From Ardenticatenia bacterium (GTDB taxonomy: Bacteria; Chloroflexota; Anaerolineae; Ardenticatenales; Ardenticatenaceae), in NCBI GenBank assembly GCA_030949995.1, contig JAUZRY010000084.1:1-32988 (forward strand): a stretch of 32,988 nt of DNA. The letters are read 5' to 3'. Under the pieces are notes generated by a model. That model did not search any database and was not told the origin of the DNA. It saw only the letters and a list, made by a program, of their open reading frames with translations. How positions within the stretch are numbered: the stretch's first letter is position 1; the number at the start of each line of letters is the position of its first letter. Below, piece by piece: positions 8,118-16,893 of the stretch. The translations under genes were made by a program, and so were the position numbers.

Positions 8118-9314
8118 ATGCGCATCCTAATGCTGAATAATGAGTTCCCCCCTTTAGGGGGAGGTACCGGTGTCGTCAACCAGCACCTGTTAAGCGAGTG
8201 GACGTGTTATCCCGATATTTGGGTGGATTTGGTCACTTCATCTCGTAGTCGACAGGAATATAAGATAGAGCCCTTCGCAGACCGAATCACTATTTACAAA
8301 GTCCCAGTTAATAACACAAATATTCACCACGCCAGCAACCGTGAACTCTTCACATATACTTGGCGCGGTTTGCTAATAAGTCGCTACCTAATAAATCAGC
8401 ACTGTTATGATCTCAGCTTTGCCTTTGCAGGCGTTCCAGCAGGTGGCATCAGCTATGTGTTATGGCATATGGCCGCTCTCCCCTACGTAGTCTCACTTCA
8501 GGGTCCAGATGTACCTGGCTTTGAAGCTCGCTACAACTACCTGTATCCCTTCCTCAAACCCGTCCTGCGGTGCATTTGGAGTCATGCTGCTGCGGTCACA
8601 GCCACTAGTGAAGAACACCGGCGCCTCGCACACCGGACTAAATCAGACTTGGAAATTCTCGTCATTTACAACGGCGTAGACACCCAAACCTTCTGCCCCT
8701 CTGTTCAGAAAAAACGCCAAGATCACAAGGTGCATATTTTGTGTGTGGGGCGACTTATCGAACGCAAAGGCCACCATTATCTGCTCCACGCCTTTGCTCA
8801 ACTACAAGTTGAGAGCAAATACCCTCTCCACCTGACTCTCGTGGGAACTGGCGACGCTGAGGAGGCTTTACGTCAGCTAGCAGGTGAGTTAGGTATTGCT
8901 CAGGCAGTGACATTCATGGGTTTTGTCTCCCGAGAGGTCATGCCTGCTATCTACCAACAAGCCGATGTCTTCGTGCTTCCGTCACAGAATGAGGGAATGT
9001 CCATTGCCCTACTCGAGGCAATGGCATCAGGATTGCCAGTCGTCGTGACGAACACAGGAGGCACCGCCGAGCTCGTTCGTGAGGGCGTGAACGGCTACAT
9101 TGTACCGTGGGCAGATGTGCCAGCCCTTGTGAAAGCACTGAGCAAATTAATAAGTAATCAAGAAGTTCGCCAACGTATGGGAAAAGAAAGCCGACGTATT
9201 GCAGAACGGTTTAGCTGGAAATCTGTTGCGAAGCAGTACGCAGAGTTATGTCGGCATATTGCGGCTCGGACATCAAATCGGACACCAAACTATAAGCAGC
9301 CAACTCATGCGTGA
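8118..9314 (+). CDS. Family 4 glycosyltransferase (GT-B fold)
   Basis: 398 residues. The N-terminal Rossmann domain starts at once with MRILMLNNEFPPLGGGTG, the glycine-rich acceptor-side loop typical of GT4 enzymes. The C-terminal domain (from about 206, ILCVGRLIERKGHHYLL) carries the donor-binding block EGMSIALLEAMASGLPVV at 292-309 with its EX7E-type glutamates, followed by TNTGGTAELV. It should transfer a sugar from a nucleotide donor in assembly of a surface glycan or glycolipid. ATG 8118 is preferred over an in-frame TTG at 8097 because the conserved N-terminus begins there. The gap to the upstream GT2 gene is 25 nt, and the 3' end overlaps the methyltransferase start by 8 nt, so all three are probably co-translated. 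Confidence 0.92.
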   Translation: MRILMLNNEFPPLGGGTGVVNQHLLSEWTCYPDIWVDLVTSSRSRQEYKIEPFADRITIYKVPVNNTNIHHASNRELFTYTWRGLLISRYLINQHCYDLSFAFAGVPAGGISYVLWHMAALPYVVSLQGPDVPGFEARYNYLYPFLKPVLRCIWSHAAAVTATSEEHRRLAHRTKSDLEILVIYNGVDTQTFCPSVQKKRQDHKVHILCVGRLIERKGHHYLLHAFAQLQVESKYPLHLTLVGTGDAEEALRQLAGELGIAQAVTFMGFVSREVMPAIYQQADVFVLPSQNEGMSIALLEAMASGLPVVVTNTGGTAELVREGVNGYIVPWADVPALVKALSKLISNQEVRQRMGKESRRIAERFSWKSVAKQYAELCRHIAARTSNRTPNYKQPTHA

Positions 9315-10059
9315 CCAAACACCTTCCCTTGAACCACAGATTGATTACGAAATCTTATGGGCTGGCATCTGGGGGGACATGCAGCGATATGGCCCCATTC
9401 ACCGCCACCATAGGCGGATCTTCGACACCATGATTCAGCAGATTCCTTCCAATGAGATTCACACCGTTGCTGACGTGGGTTGCGGAGAAGGATCAAACCT
9501 CGCCTATTTACAACACCGATTTCCACACGCCCGATTATTTGGATTTGACCTTTCATACACGGCTCTTCAATATGCCAAAGCTAGAGTTCAAGCCCACCTC
9601 GTTGTCGCGGACATTCAGACCAATTGTACAGCACAGCAGCAATTTGATCTTGTTGTTTGCTCAGATGTACTCGAACATATCGAAGATGACATGGCTGCAA
9701 TACACACCATTTACACTGTTACACGAAAATATGCCCTCATTGCATCAGTGCAAGGTGACATAAGAGAATTCGAATACAGGATTGGGCATGTACGAAGTTA
9801 TGCATACGGAGAACTGCAAGCGAAGCTCAAGATTGCAGGGTTTCACATTCTGAGCGTCGTTGAATGGGGTTTTCCCCTCTATTCTCCGCTATACCGAAAT
9901 TTACTAAACATCCGCCTGGTTGAACATGCCACACATGGTCGATACGGAGTTGTTCGGAAATTGCTTTGTCATGTTCTCTACGCCATGTTTTTCCTGAACA
10001 TGCATACGAAGGGAGATATCATATTTGTACTTGCTTGCAGGAATGAAGTTAACAGATAA
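9307..10059 (+). CDS. Class I SAM-dependent methyltransferase
   Basis: 250 residues. Motif I, VADVGCGEGSN, lies at 54-64; the acidic end of strand 2 is at D81 (GFDLSYTALQYAKARV), and the post-motif FDLVVCSDVLEHIEDD spans about 113-128. This is the Methyltransf_11/23 type fold using S-adenosylmethionine. The acceptor is not evident, but position in the glycan block suggests a sugar or a lipid-linked glycan intermediate. The start ATG 9307 overlaps the TGA of the GT4 gene; an in-frame start at 9199 lies deep inside that gene and is rejected. The next reading frame begins 2 nt after the stop. Confidence 0.88.
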   Translation: MRDQTPSLEPQIDYEILWAGIWGDMQRYGPIHRHHRRIFDTMIQQIPSNEIHTVADVGCGEGSNLAYLQHRFPHARLFGFDLSYTALQYAKARVQAHLVVADIQTNCTAQQQFDLVVCSDVLEHIEDDMAAIHTIYTVTRKYALIASVQGDIREFEYRIGHVRSYAYGELQAKLKIAGFHILSVVEWGFPLYSPLYRNLLNIRLVEHATHGRYGVVRKLLCHVLYAMFFLNMHTKGDIIFVLACRNEVNR

Positions 10060-10061
10060 CA

Positions 10062-10550
10062 ATGCACACTAGAGATTACTTTATATTTCTGTGGCAATTA
10101 TTCAACAGGTTCCGCCCCCGATACGCACGCACTGGGGCCTCGTGGCGCACCCGCTATGTAAAGCTTTTTATCTCCATATCCCCACCTTGTCGAATTCTCA
10201 ATTTAGATAACGACCCATTGCGTCCTCGATATTTAACCATAAAGGCCGGAGGCCAATATGCTATTTTTATTTGTATTGCTGCCGCTTGTTGGTTCATACT
10301 GCATGCCTTATATGTTGATGTACCCTTTTCCACAGCCATCTGGTCGATATTGGCGATAGCTGCTTCCACGTTCTTTCTCCTATCGATAAACGGTTTAGGA
10401 ATCAAAGAAGCCACGTATGCCACCGTGCTCCATCTCTGCGGAATCTCCACCTCCACTACCCTACTTTGCCGTCCTGCTGTCCCGTCTAGTCATGCTCCTG
10501 TTTGGTTTAGCAGGCGGAGCAGGGTAGCTTCTCCATCGGCACACTGTTAA
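10062..10550 (+). pseudogene. Remnant of a flippase-like (LPG_synthase_TM / AglD-YbhN family) membrane protein
   Basis: Only the C-terminal part of this family is present. Two hydrophobic helices precede LLSINGLGIKEATYA, which matches the family's conserved P-x-SINGxGxxE motif near the end of the transmembrane domain. After HLCGIS (about 10445) the family reading continues in the next frame as PPPLPYFAVLLSRLVMLLFG and stops at TAG 10525-10527, a one-base shift; the uninterrupted frame ends instead in non-family residues. Full-length members are about 300 residues with several more helices upstream, which are missing here, and the frame begins 2 nt after the methyltransferase stop. Truncation and frameshift together indicate a dead gene. 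An intact version would probably have been a membrane partner of the neighbouring glycosyltransferases. Confidence 0.6.
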
Positions 10551-10591
10551 GAAGGGTCACAACTCATTCGGGGCCTTCTCTTTTCTAGCTG

Positions 10592-12181
10592 ATGCACATC
10601 CGAACACTTCTCCCTCATGAACATATGAAGATAAAATCACTTCCCTTAGTTCTCAAAAGATACGTCTTCGACATCCCCATTCTCCCTGTACTCCTTGCTT
10701 TTTACTTGCTCTCCATCAACCTTGCTACAGCCCCGCCTCTATGGTGGGACGAGGGATGGACTCTGATGGTTGCCCGCAACGTGGCTGAGGGGAGACACTA
10801 CGGTCGCTTGTGGAACGGAATGCCTGTGTCACCAAACATGGCCGCAGCGCCAACAGTAGTCCTGCCAGCCGCCGCAAGCTTTCGCCTCTTCGGCGTCGGG
10901 GGCTGGCAAGGCCGACTGCCTGCTCTATTTTACACTGTCATTGCGCTTTGTTTGCTCTTCCGCGTCACCGCTACTCTTTATAGCCAACGTACAGCCGTGC
11001 TTGTCCTGTGGTTAACTATGCTTACTCCTACAGTACCTGATCTGCACCCACTTGTCATGGGAAAACAAGTGTTAGCCGAAGTGCCTGCTCTTGTGTTCCT
11101 CCTCGCTGGCTACATCGGTATATTTCACGTTGAGAATCAAAGAAGACACAGTACCCTCATCACAGTAGGCCTCCTGTGGGGTATGGCACTGATCTCAAAA
11201 CAACAAGCCGTTCCCTTCCTCATCTTGTCCACACTTATTGTATGCGCTTTCCTCAGTTACCACCGCAAATATCGTCGTGTAATCATTTACGGGTTTCCTG
11301 TCCTCATCGCAGCAGGGATCTTCTTAGCGTGGAGGTGGATCGTCTCATCCCTGCTCACACCTCCAAACGATCCCATAAGTGGCACACGAGGACTTATTTG
11401 GGTAACAGCCCTTATTTTTTCCCCCAACGCACGGGGGGCTACACTTGTCTCGACACTGTTGTTCGCCATTCCGATTCCGATTACTCTTGCCTACACAGCA
11501 CGACACCACTTAGACTCTTCTGCTGTTGGCATTCGGCGCCTCGCCCTGTGGACACTCACAGCAGGATGGTTCGGATGGTTCATTGCTCTTTCCGCTGGAG
11601 CTGGGAGATATCTTTTCCCTGTATCGTTTATTAATCTCATTTTCTTGGGCTCCCTCATCGATGAAGTTGCTGGTAACATATCATCTATCCGCTCGCTCTG
11701 GACACACTATCGCTTGCGCTTCTTTTTTCGCCTCAAGCCCGTTCAGCGGATGGCGGCCTACTTGCTTCTCCTCTCTGTGCCGCTCTCCGTAATCAGCTTA
11801 GTCACTACCCTTGCTCGCCCTGACCGCTCTCCTCTCCAAATGGCCGCTTATGTACAAAACTCCTTACCCCGAGACAGTCTTATCGAAACATATGATGCTG
11901 AGATCATGTTTCAGATTCCTCAGAAGTATCACTATCCACCAGACCAAATCCATGTAGACTTAATTCGGCTCACCTTTCTAGACGATTCTTCTGTCGAGAT
12001 CGAATATGATCCTCTGAGTACAGATCCAGATTACTTGATCAATGGACCATTTCCTAAAATGTGGGGACTTTATCCTACATCCTGGTTGAACACTCATTTC
12101 CGCTTGGAGATCAGCTTCGGCCCCTATGATCTATGGCGTCGCAAGACGGTCGATCCTCCTTCCCCTATCAGCTTGCCATAA
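10592..12181 (+). CDS. GT39/ArnT-like integral membrane glycosyltransferase
   Basis: Up to 529 residues with around ten or more hydrophobic helices. The first extracytoplasmic loop carries PPLWWDEGWTLMVARNVAEG (about 48-67), the acidic motif of PMT/ArnT-type enzymes that use polyprenyl-phosphate-linked sugars on the outer face. The last ~110 residues are soluble. Two starts are possible, ATG 10592 and ATG 10625; neither has a good ribosome-binding site. The codon for the last residues and the stop lie inside the first copy of the 55-bp repeat, so the original C-terminus may have been altered there. It fits functionally with the GT2 gene upstream, which could supply the lipid-linked sugar; that link is inference. 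Confidence 0.8.
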   Translation: MHIRTLLPHEHMKIKSLPLVLKRYVFDIPILPVLLAFYLLSINLATAPPLWWDEGWTLMVARNVAEGRHYGRLWNGMPVSPNMAAAPTVVLPAAASFRLFGVGGWQGRLPALFYTVIALCLLFRVTATLYSQRTAVLVLWLTMLTPTVPDLHPLVMGKQVLAEVPALVFLLAGYIGIFHVENQRRHSTLITVGLLWGMALISKQQAVPFLILSTLIVCAFLSYHRKYRRVIIYGFPVLIAAGIFLAWRWIVSSLLTPPNDPISGTRGLIWVTALIFSPNARGATLVSTLLFAIPIPITLAYTARHHLDSSAVGIRRLALWTLTAGWFGWFIALSAGAGRYLFPVSFINLIFLGSLIDEVAGNISSIRSLWTHYRLRFFFRLKPVQRMAAYLLLLSVPLSVISLVTTLARPDRSPLQMAAYVQNSLPRDSLIETYDAEIMFQIPQKYHYPPDQIHVDLIRLTFLDDSSVEIEYDPLSTDPDYLINGPFPKMWGLYPTSWLNTHFRLEISFGPYDLWRRKTVDPPSPISLP

Positions 12182-12222
12182 GGCGCACTTCGGTTACAAT
12201 TTTCTCGGCAATACTCACACCA
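12168..12222 (+). repeat. 55-bp imperfect direct repeat, copy 1 (contains a promoter-like element)
   Basis: It matches 15840-15894 at 52 of 55 positions. Inside lies TTGCCA (12173-12178), a 16-bp spacer and TACAAT (12195-12200). The three differences between copies fall outside both hexamers. This copy overlaps the stop codon of the GT39-like gene and reads into antisense of the transposase remnant. Confidence 0.75.
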
Positions 12223-13090
12223 TTTGGACTTTTGACAAACTCGACCGGACACTGGGCGAAGTGATCCGATCCCAGCACACGCTGGACTCGGGAACGCTGT
12301 TTTGGACCTTGACAACCGAGCCAAGAAGGGGGCGAAGCGGCCTTTTGGCGGCCTTTACGGACGATCTTGCGGCGTGGGCGCCGGTTGCGCTGCCGCCCTA
12401 GGGGCCATCCTCCGGATTTTCCTCGGGGTTTGAGGCGCCGGGCGGGCGTGCCCATCTGGGACAAAATGCGCAGGAAGTCTCGTTGGACATGGGTGGGGGA
12501 GAGGGCCCGCGGCGGGGATGGGCCGTGTTTTCTGGCCAGGTGTTTTTCCCTGGGGCGCCATCGCGTTTGCGCCAGGGAGCGTGCCAGCCAGTGTTGGCCA
12601 TAGGCCAGGGCGACGATACGCCACCAGCGTTCCTCATGGGCGGTGTCGGGGGTTTCGTAGGCGGTGACCAGCAGGTTGCGGGGCAGGAAGCGGTGCATGC
12701 GTTCCTGGTCGAAGCGCTGGCGATAGGCTTCATAGATGAGTTTGGGCGCCCAAGCTTGGCGCTTGGGGCCGAAGAAGGCCAGCCACAGGGGACGGTGGTA
12801 GCGGGGGCGGCCGTCGGGCATAGTGATAGTGACCTGGATAAGAGTGAAGGGGCACTCGTGCATGGGATACTGCCGTGTGCCCCGCATGCGCATGTTGTAC
12901 CAAACCTTCACCTGGATGCGCACCTGACGGCCGTTGGCCAGCGTCTCCCTCCCAGATGGGCGGCAAGTGCATAGGGGCGCCTCGTGCGGCCTCACTCCTT
13001 GGAGGCGCAGACGCACCACGACGTTGGTGCCCTCCTCGACAACCAAAGGGTGAGGTTCTCAGGGCCGAGATGCTGAATGAGAGCTGACAT
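12168..13090 (-). pseudogene. Truncated IS transposase, C-terminal half
   Basis: The minus-strand frame preserves the C-terminal half of a DDE-type IS transposase: HRPLWLAFFGPKRQAW, then an IYEAYRQRFDQERMHRF segment with the catalytic-type glutamate, then TPDTAHEERWWRIVALAYGQHWLARSL, and a basic tail with TPARRLKPRGKSGGW. This matches my recollection of a cyanobacterial/Chloroflexota transposase family (NF041680-like); the family name is tentative. The N-terminal ~200 residues are absent. The upstream stretch SALIQHLGPENLTL sits in another frame near 13045, so a base has also been lost. The frame runs past the natural C-terminus into the 55-bp repeat. The break lies about 40 bp from the left end of the IS3 element, which may have caused the truncation. 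Confidence 0.6.
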
Positions 13091-13191
13091 TGTTAGCCAC
13101 CGACATAGGAGGTGGGGGGAGTGACGAAACTGGACACACCCGTAACCAAGGATGGAGCTTGTATGTTGTCCAGTCTGAAGGAGGGGTTCCA

Positions 13192-13494
13192 ATGGGAAAA
13201 CGCCCCACGTTCTCACCTCAGTTCAAAGCCCAGGTGGCGCTGGAAGCACTGCGTGGGGAGAAAGCCGGGCGGCCATCTGTCGGGAGCATGAGCTCAGTGC
13301 CGATCTGGTGTCCCGCTGGCGGCAACAGCCCGTAGAGCGGGCGCCAGAACTCTTCACCACCCCGGCCAGCCGGTCGGCGGAACAGGCGCGCATTGCCGAA
13401 CTGGAACGGCTGGTGGGACAACTCACCTTGGCATTGGCGGCGGCAAAAACACTCTCGCTGCTCTTGACCTCCCCCTCGTCGAAAAGCGGGAGGT
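13192..13494 (+). pseudogene. IS3 OrfA remnant (helix-turn-helix protein), frameshifted
   Basis: ATG 13192 follows GGAGGGG and starts MGKRPTFSPQFKAQVALEAL, the classic IS3 OrfA N-terminus. After GEK at about 13263 the family sequence moves to another frame (AICREHELSADLVSRWRQQ), then continues to IAELERLVGQLTLALAAAK. The protein would bind the IS ends through its helix-turn-helix, but it cannot be made without the frame change. Confidence 0.8.
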
Positions 13495-14165
13495 GATCCG
13501 AATGTTGGCCAAAGAGTACCCGGTGCGGCTGCTGTGCGAGTTGTTGGCGTGTGCGCCCAGGTCGTACTATTCTCAACCCCGGGAGCGACCGGAGGAGATC
13601 GCCCTGGGGGACGAAATCGGAACAGATCGTGCTGGCCTTCCCCCGCTATGGCTATCGGCGTGTCACCGCCGAACTGCGGCGGCGGGGATACACCGTCAAT
13701 CACAAACGGGTGCTGCGCATTATGCGCGAGGAGAACCTTGCGCACCACCTTCAGCCAGCATGGTCTGGGGCGCTATCCCAACCTGGTCAAGGGGCTGGAA
13801 CCGGAAGGATCCAACCACATCTGGTGTGCCGACATCACTTACATTCGGGTCCGCCTGGAGTTCCTGTACCTGGCGGTCTTGATGGACCTCTTGACCCGCG
13901 GCATTCGGGGATGGTATCTGGGACAAGACTTGAGCGAAATGTTGGTACGCACGGCTCTGGAACGCGCGCTGGCGGCTCATCCTGGACCTCGGATTCATCA
14001 CTCCGATCAGGGTGTCCAGTATGCTGCCCATGGCTATGTGGCGCTGCTCATCGCATCGGTCACTTTCTCGATGACGTGTACATGACCAAACGGGTGCACT
14101 CGGCGTTAGGCTATCTGACGCCGGCCGAGTTTGAGGCCCTGCATACCGGCCCAGCGTCGATTTGA
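13470..14165 (+). pseudogene. IS3 OrfB (DDE transposase) remnant with frameshifts and a catalytic deletion
   Basis: Pieces of one transposase are spread over several frames: LDLPLVEKREVIRMLAKEYP, then EQIVLAFPRYGYRRVTAELR and VNHKRVLRIMREENL, then GSNHIWCADITYIRVRLEFL with the first catalytic Asp, and IHHSDQGVQYAAHGYVALL with the second. Immediately after ALL the sequence jumps to RIGHFLDDVYMTKRVHSALGYL, so about 40-50 residues, including the region of the third catalytic residue (Glu), have been deleted near 14045. The element can no longer transpose by itself. It ends with TGA at 14163-14165, about 150 nt before the right inverted repeat. Confidence 0.8.
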
Positions 14166-14179
14166 TCCGTCAGGCGGGC

Positions 14180-14208
14180 TTGACCGATCCTTCTTGCCGA
14201 TATACAAT
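14180..14208 (+). promoter_or_regulatory. Sigma-70 promoter near the right end of the IS3 element
   Basis: TTGACC (14180-14185), a 17-bp spacer and TACAAT (14203-14208). It points toward the GT87-like gene at 14439, giving a leader of about 225 nt that crosses the IS right end. It may have been brought in with the element. Confidence 0.5.
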
Positions 14209-14438
14209 AGGAATACATCTCCCAAGAGAAGGCGAGAGGGATCGGTCTCCCGGCCGGTTCGTCTCGCTTTTCAGTTTGGGGAGTGGCAAGTGTTGGTAAC
14301 GATGGCCCAAAAAGTGTCCAGTCCAAGGGGGGCACTTCAAATATTCAAATATACTGACGACGCGGTCATCCTCTTGCGCGTCACATGTGGCGATTCTGTT
14401 CCTGAAAATACCAGCCAGAGTATTCTGTTCGTGCAGCA

Positions 14439-15800
14439 ATGATCACCAAGAAGAGAAGTTCGGCATCACACCACCTTTTTGCCCGTTGTTTCGCCACTTT
14501 TGTTCCCCCGTTTCGGCATTCAATAGTACGTGCTGTGTACATCGGCGCCCTTGTTGGATTTTGGCTTGCGTTTGGGATCATCATGCTTTACGAGGCCTTT
14601 CTCTACTTCCCATGGAATACTGTTGACTTTGCACAACACTATTTTTTAGGAAAATGGGTTAACCAGGGAAACCCTGTTACAGATGCACGATGGCCCTATG
14701 AAACAGGCATTCAATGGATGGAATGGATGTATTCTGTTATTCCATATCTCCCCTACCAACCCCTCCTCCTTCCGCTCATGCGCCTGCTAGCCACCTTGCC
14801 CTACCCGGTGGCCGCATCTGTGTGGCTTGGAGGAGCCATATTCACGTGGTGGGTTTTGGCCCGACCATTGGCGACGTCTTTAGGTTGGCCAACCACCTGT
14901 GTGCGCTTATCTTTTTTGTGTTTCCCGCTTGCATGGTTTCCTTTATATTTTGGAAATGTGGATATCTATCTCTCATCAATCACAATAGGGGCCGTGTTAC
15001 TCTTCCAAAGGGGTCGTCCACTCTGGAGTGGCTTCCTCTGGGGTTGGATTGGAGCATTTAAACCTCCTTTGTTCTTTGGCGCCCTCCCCGGCTTGCGCTC
15101 CAACCCTCGCCCGTTTCTCTCGGGGGTTGTGTTAGGGGGATTGAACGCATTAGGGGTAGCGTATTTCGCTGTGGGGCCAGAAGGTCTTCTCTTTTTTGGA
15201 CGCCACTTCTCGGAGTACTCCCGGGAAACTTTTTTGCAACTTCTTGCCATCAACGCTTCATTGGTCGCATGGCTAGCAGCATGGGGAGGGCCCATCACAC
15301 CATCATCTCGCCCGTTCTTCAACCTGCAATGGCCCGTGTATCTCCTCGCCTTTCTCTTAGGTACCCTTTTTCTTTTCCTCACATTTTGGGTATGGTATCG
15401 CCAGCATACTACCAAATCAACACTATGGATTGAAGAGGGACTATGGTTGAGCGTCGGGTTTATCGTAGTGCCGATCACATGGTTTCAATATTTCATATAT
15501 TTACTGGCACCGCTGCTCTATCTGAGCAAGATCATTCCACGATGCGCTCACAGGCCTATCAAGATTCTGTGGTTTACATTTCTCCTTCTCCTCGTGATAC
15601 CTACCGGAAAACTCCTGCCTCCGACCCAACAGCCCTTTCGCACGCCGGCTCTCATCATGGGCACAATGTACATGGGAGCGTGGTTGTTCTTCGTGTACAC
15701 CGCACACCACATTGGAAACAGACTCAGAGAGCATGACTTGTTGGCCCATCACACGCCGTCGAACACTTCCCAAACAGCTCCACAGAACGTGCAGCATTGA
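14439..15800 (+). CDS. GT87/DUF2029-like integral membrane glycosyltransferase
   Basis: 453 residues with about ten hydrophobic helices throughout. The first loop after the N-terminal helix holds NTVDFAQHYFLGKWVNQGNPV (about 60-80), resembling the conserved Asp-containing loop of GT87 mannosyltransferases that use polyprenyl-phosphate-linked sugars. NVDIYLSS and AFKPP (WIGAFKPPLFFG) segments are also family-like. The start ATG 14439 lacks a clear ribosome-binding site. It is separated from the other glycan genes by the two dead transposases and has the AT-richer composition of that block. It could also be another GT-C family member; the fold class is more certain than the family. Confidence 0.68.
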   Translation: MITKKRSSASHHLFARCFATFVPPFRHSIVRAVYIGALVGFWLAFGIIMLYEAFLYFPWNTVDFAQHYFLGKWVNQGNPVTDARWPYETGIQWMEWMYSVIPYLPYQPLLLPLMRLLATLPYPVAASVWLGGAIFTWWVLARPLATSLGWPTTCVRLSFLCFPLAWFPLYFGNVDIYLSSITIGAVLLFQRGRPLWSGFLWGWIGAFKPPLFFGALPGLRSNPRPFLSGVVLGGLNALGVAYFAVGPEGLLFFGRHFSEYSRETFLQLLAINASLVAWLAAWGGPITPSSRPFFNLQWPVYLLAFLLGTLFLFLTFWVWYRQHTTKSTLWIEEGLWLSVGFIVVPITWFQYFIYLLAPLLYLSKIIPRCAHRPIKILWFTFLLLLVIPTGKLLPPTQQPFRTPALIMGTMYMGAWLFFVYTAHHIGNRLREHDLLAHHTPSNTSQTAPQNVQH

Positions 15801-15839
15801 GCATGGCACGCCACATCACCACTGCCCTTTCTTTCCCCG

Positions 15840-15894
15840 TCAGCTTGCCATAAGCCGCACTTCGGTTACAATTTTCACAGCAATACTCACACCA
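15840..15894 (+). repeat. 55-bp imperfect direct repeat, copy 2
   Basis: Second copy of the element at 12168-12222, with 3 mismatches. It stands alone between the GT87-like stop (15800) and the MoxR gene (15965). Similarity ends sharply at 15894 and fades within a few bases upstream of 15840. Confidence 0.75.
15845..15872 (+). promoter_or_regulatory. Promoter carried in the 55-bp repeat, upstream of the MoxR-CoxE operon
   Basis: TTGCCA (15845-15850), a 16-bp spacer and TACAAT (15867-15872), each one mismatch from the sigma-70 consensus. The predicted start is near 15879, about 85 nt before the GTG of the MoxR gene, which makes it the best available promoter for that operon. Confidence 0.5.
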
Positions 15895-15964
15895 AGCATG
15901 ATGGGCCATTCCTAGACGCTCCACTGTTCGTCCCAATGGCGAAATTAAGGAGAGAAAAGACACC

Positions 15965-16885
15965 GTGAGCCCACAGGAATTCACCACCATTGACGACATC
16001 CAAGAAGCCCTGCTTGCCCACACCTACGTGGCCGACCGGGCGTTGGCCACCGCCATCTTCCTGGCCCTCAAGCTCAAAAAGCCACTGTTGTTGGAAGGCG
16101 AAGCCGGTGTAGGCAAGACCCAAGTGGCCAAGACGCTGTCCGAGCTGCTTGGCCGGCCGCTCATCCGCCTCCAATGCTACGAGGGGCTCGACGTCAACAG
16201 CACCATCTACGAGTGGAATTACACCCGCCAATTGCTCCACATCCGGGCCATGGAAGCGGAAGGCCGACGGGGTCAGGAGATCGAACAGGACCTCTTCAGC
16301 GAAGCGTACTTGATCAAACGGCCTCTACTTCAGGCCATCGAGCTAACGGAAAACGGCTCTGCTCCTGTGTTGTTAATTGATGAAATTGACCGTGCAGACG
16401 AAGAATTTGAAGCATTTCTGCTTGAACTCCTCAGTGACTTTCAGATCACCATTCCCGAAATCGGCACTATTCGGGCCACAGTGCCGCCCGTCGTCATCAT
16501 CACCTCGAACCGCACGCGGGAGATCCACGATGCCTTGAAACGTCGCTGTCTCTATCACTGGATCGAGTATCCCTCTCCCGAGAAGGAGTACCGCATTGTG
16601 CTCCTGAAAGTGCCGGAAGTGCCTACAGCCCTAGCCCACCAACTTGTCCACTTCGTCCAAGAGCTGCGCCGGCTCGACCTCTACAAACTCCCCGGCGTGG
16701 CCGAGACGTTAGACTGGGCCAGGGCCTTAGTCGCCTTGGACACCCAAGCACTAGATGTGCCCGTCGTGGACGAGACGCTAGGCGTGCTTCTCAAATACCA
16801 GGACGACATCGAAGCCGTGCGCAAGGGCCCCCTTCAGGACCTGGTGGAGCGCGTCCGTCAACAGGTGCGCTCCCCACAGGCGTGA
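15965..16885 (+). CDS. MoxR/CoxD-type AAA+ ATPase
   Basis: 306 residues. Walker A GEAGVGKT is at 45-52 and Walker B VLLIDEIDRAD at 135-145; sensor 1 (TSNRTRE, about 180-186) and an LKRRC arginine-finger segment (191-195) follow. The sequence resembles the CoxD branch of MoxR ATPases, which work with a VWA protein to insert the cofactor into, or mature, molybdenum hydroxylases such as CO dehydrogenase. The GTG start at 15965 has AAGGAG 12 nt upstream. The VWA protein gene starts 9 nt after the stop, confirming the usual pair. The transcript probably begins inside the 55-bp repeat. Confident in the family; the client enzyme is not in the window. Confidence 0.92.
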   Translation: MSPQEFTTIDDIQEALLAHTYVADRALATAIFLALKLKKPLLLEGEAGVGKTQVAKTLSELLGRPLIRLQCYEGLDVNSTIYEWNYTRQLLHIRAMEAEGRRGQEIEQDLFSEAYLIKRPLLQAIELTENGSAPVLLIDEIDRADEEFEAFLLELLSDFQITIPEIGTIRATVPPVVIITSNRTREIHDALKRRCLYHWIEYPSPEKEYRIVLLKVPEVPTALAHQLVHFVQELRRLDLYKLPGVAETLDWARALVALDTQALDVPVVDETLGVLLKYQDDIEAVRKGPLQDLVERVRQQVRSPQA

Positions 16886-16893
16886 GGACACCC

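Larger units (their letters stand above)
13129..14322 (+). mobile_element. Decayed IS3-family insertion sequence
   Basis: The terminal inverted repeat core ACTGGACAC at 13129-13137 is matched exactly in reverse complement by GTGTCCAGT at 14314-14322. Between them lie remnants of an IS3 OrfA and OrfB in the same orientation, broken into at least four frames. The total of about 1.2 kb is slightly short for IS3, consistent with an internal deletion in OrfB. I could not identify a target-site duplication. Confidence 0.75.

Noticed and set aside
12168..15894. Minus-strand CEYC..NCNRSA-like cysteine pattern present in both 55-bp repeats
   Set aside because: It looked like a zinc-finger start of a transposase, but it is simply the repeat translated. 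The reading diverges at once outside the repeat and no longer protein is supported.
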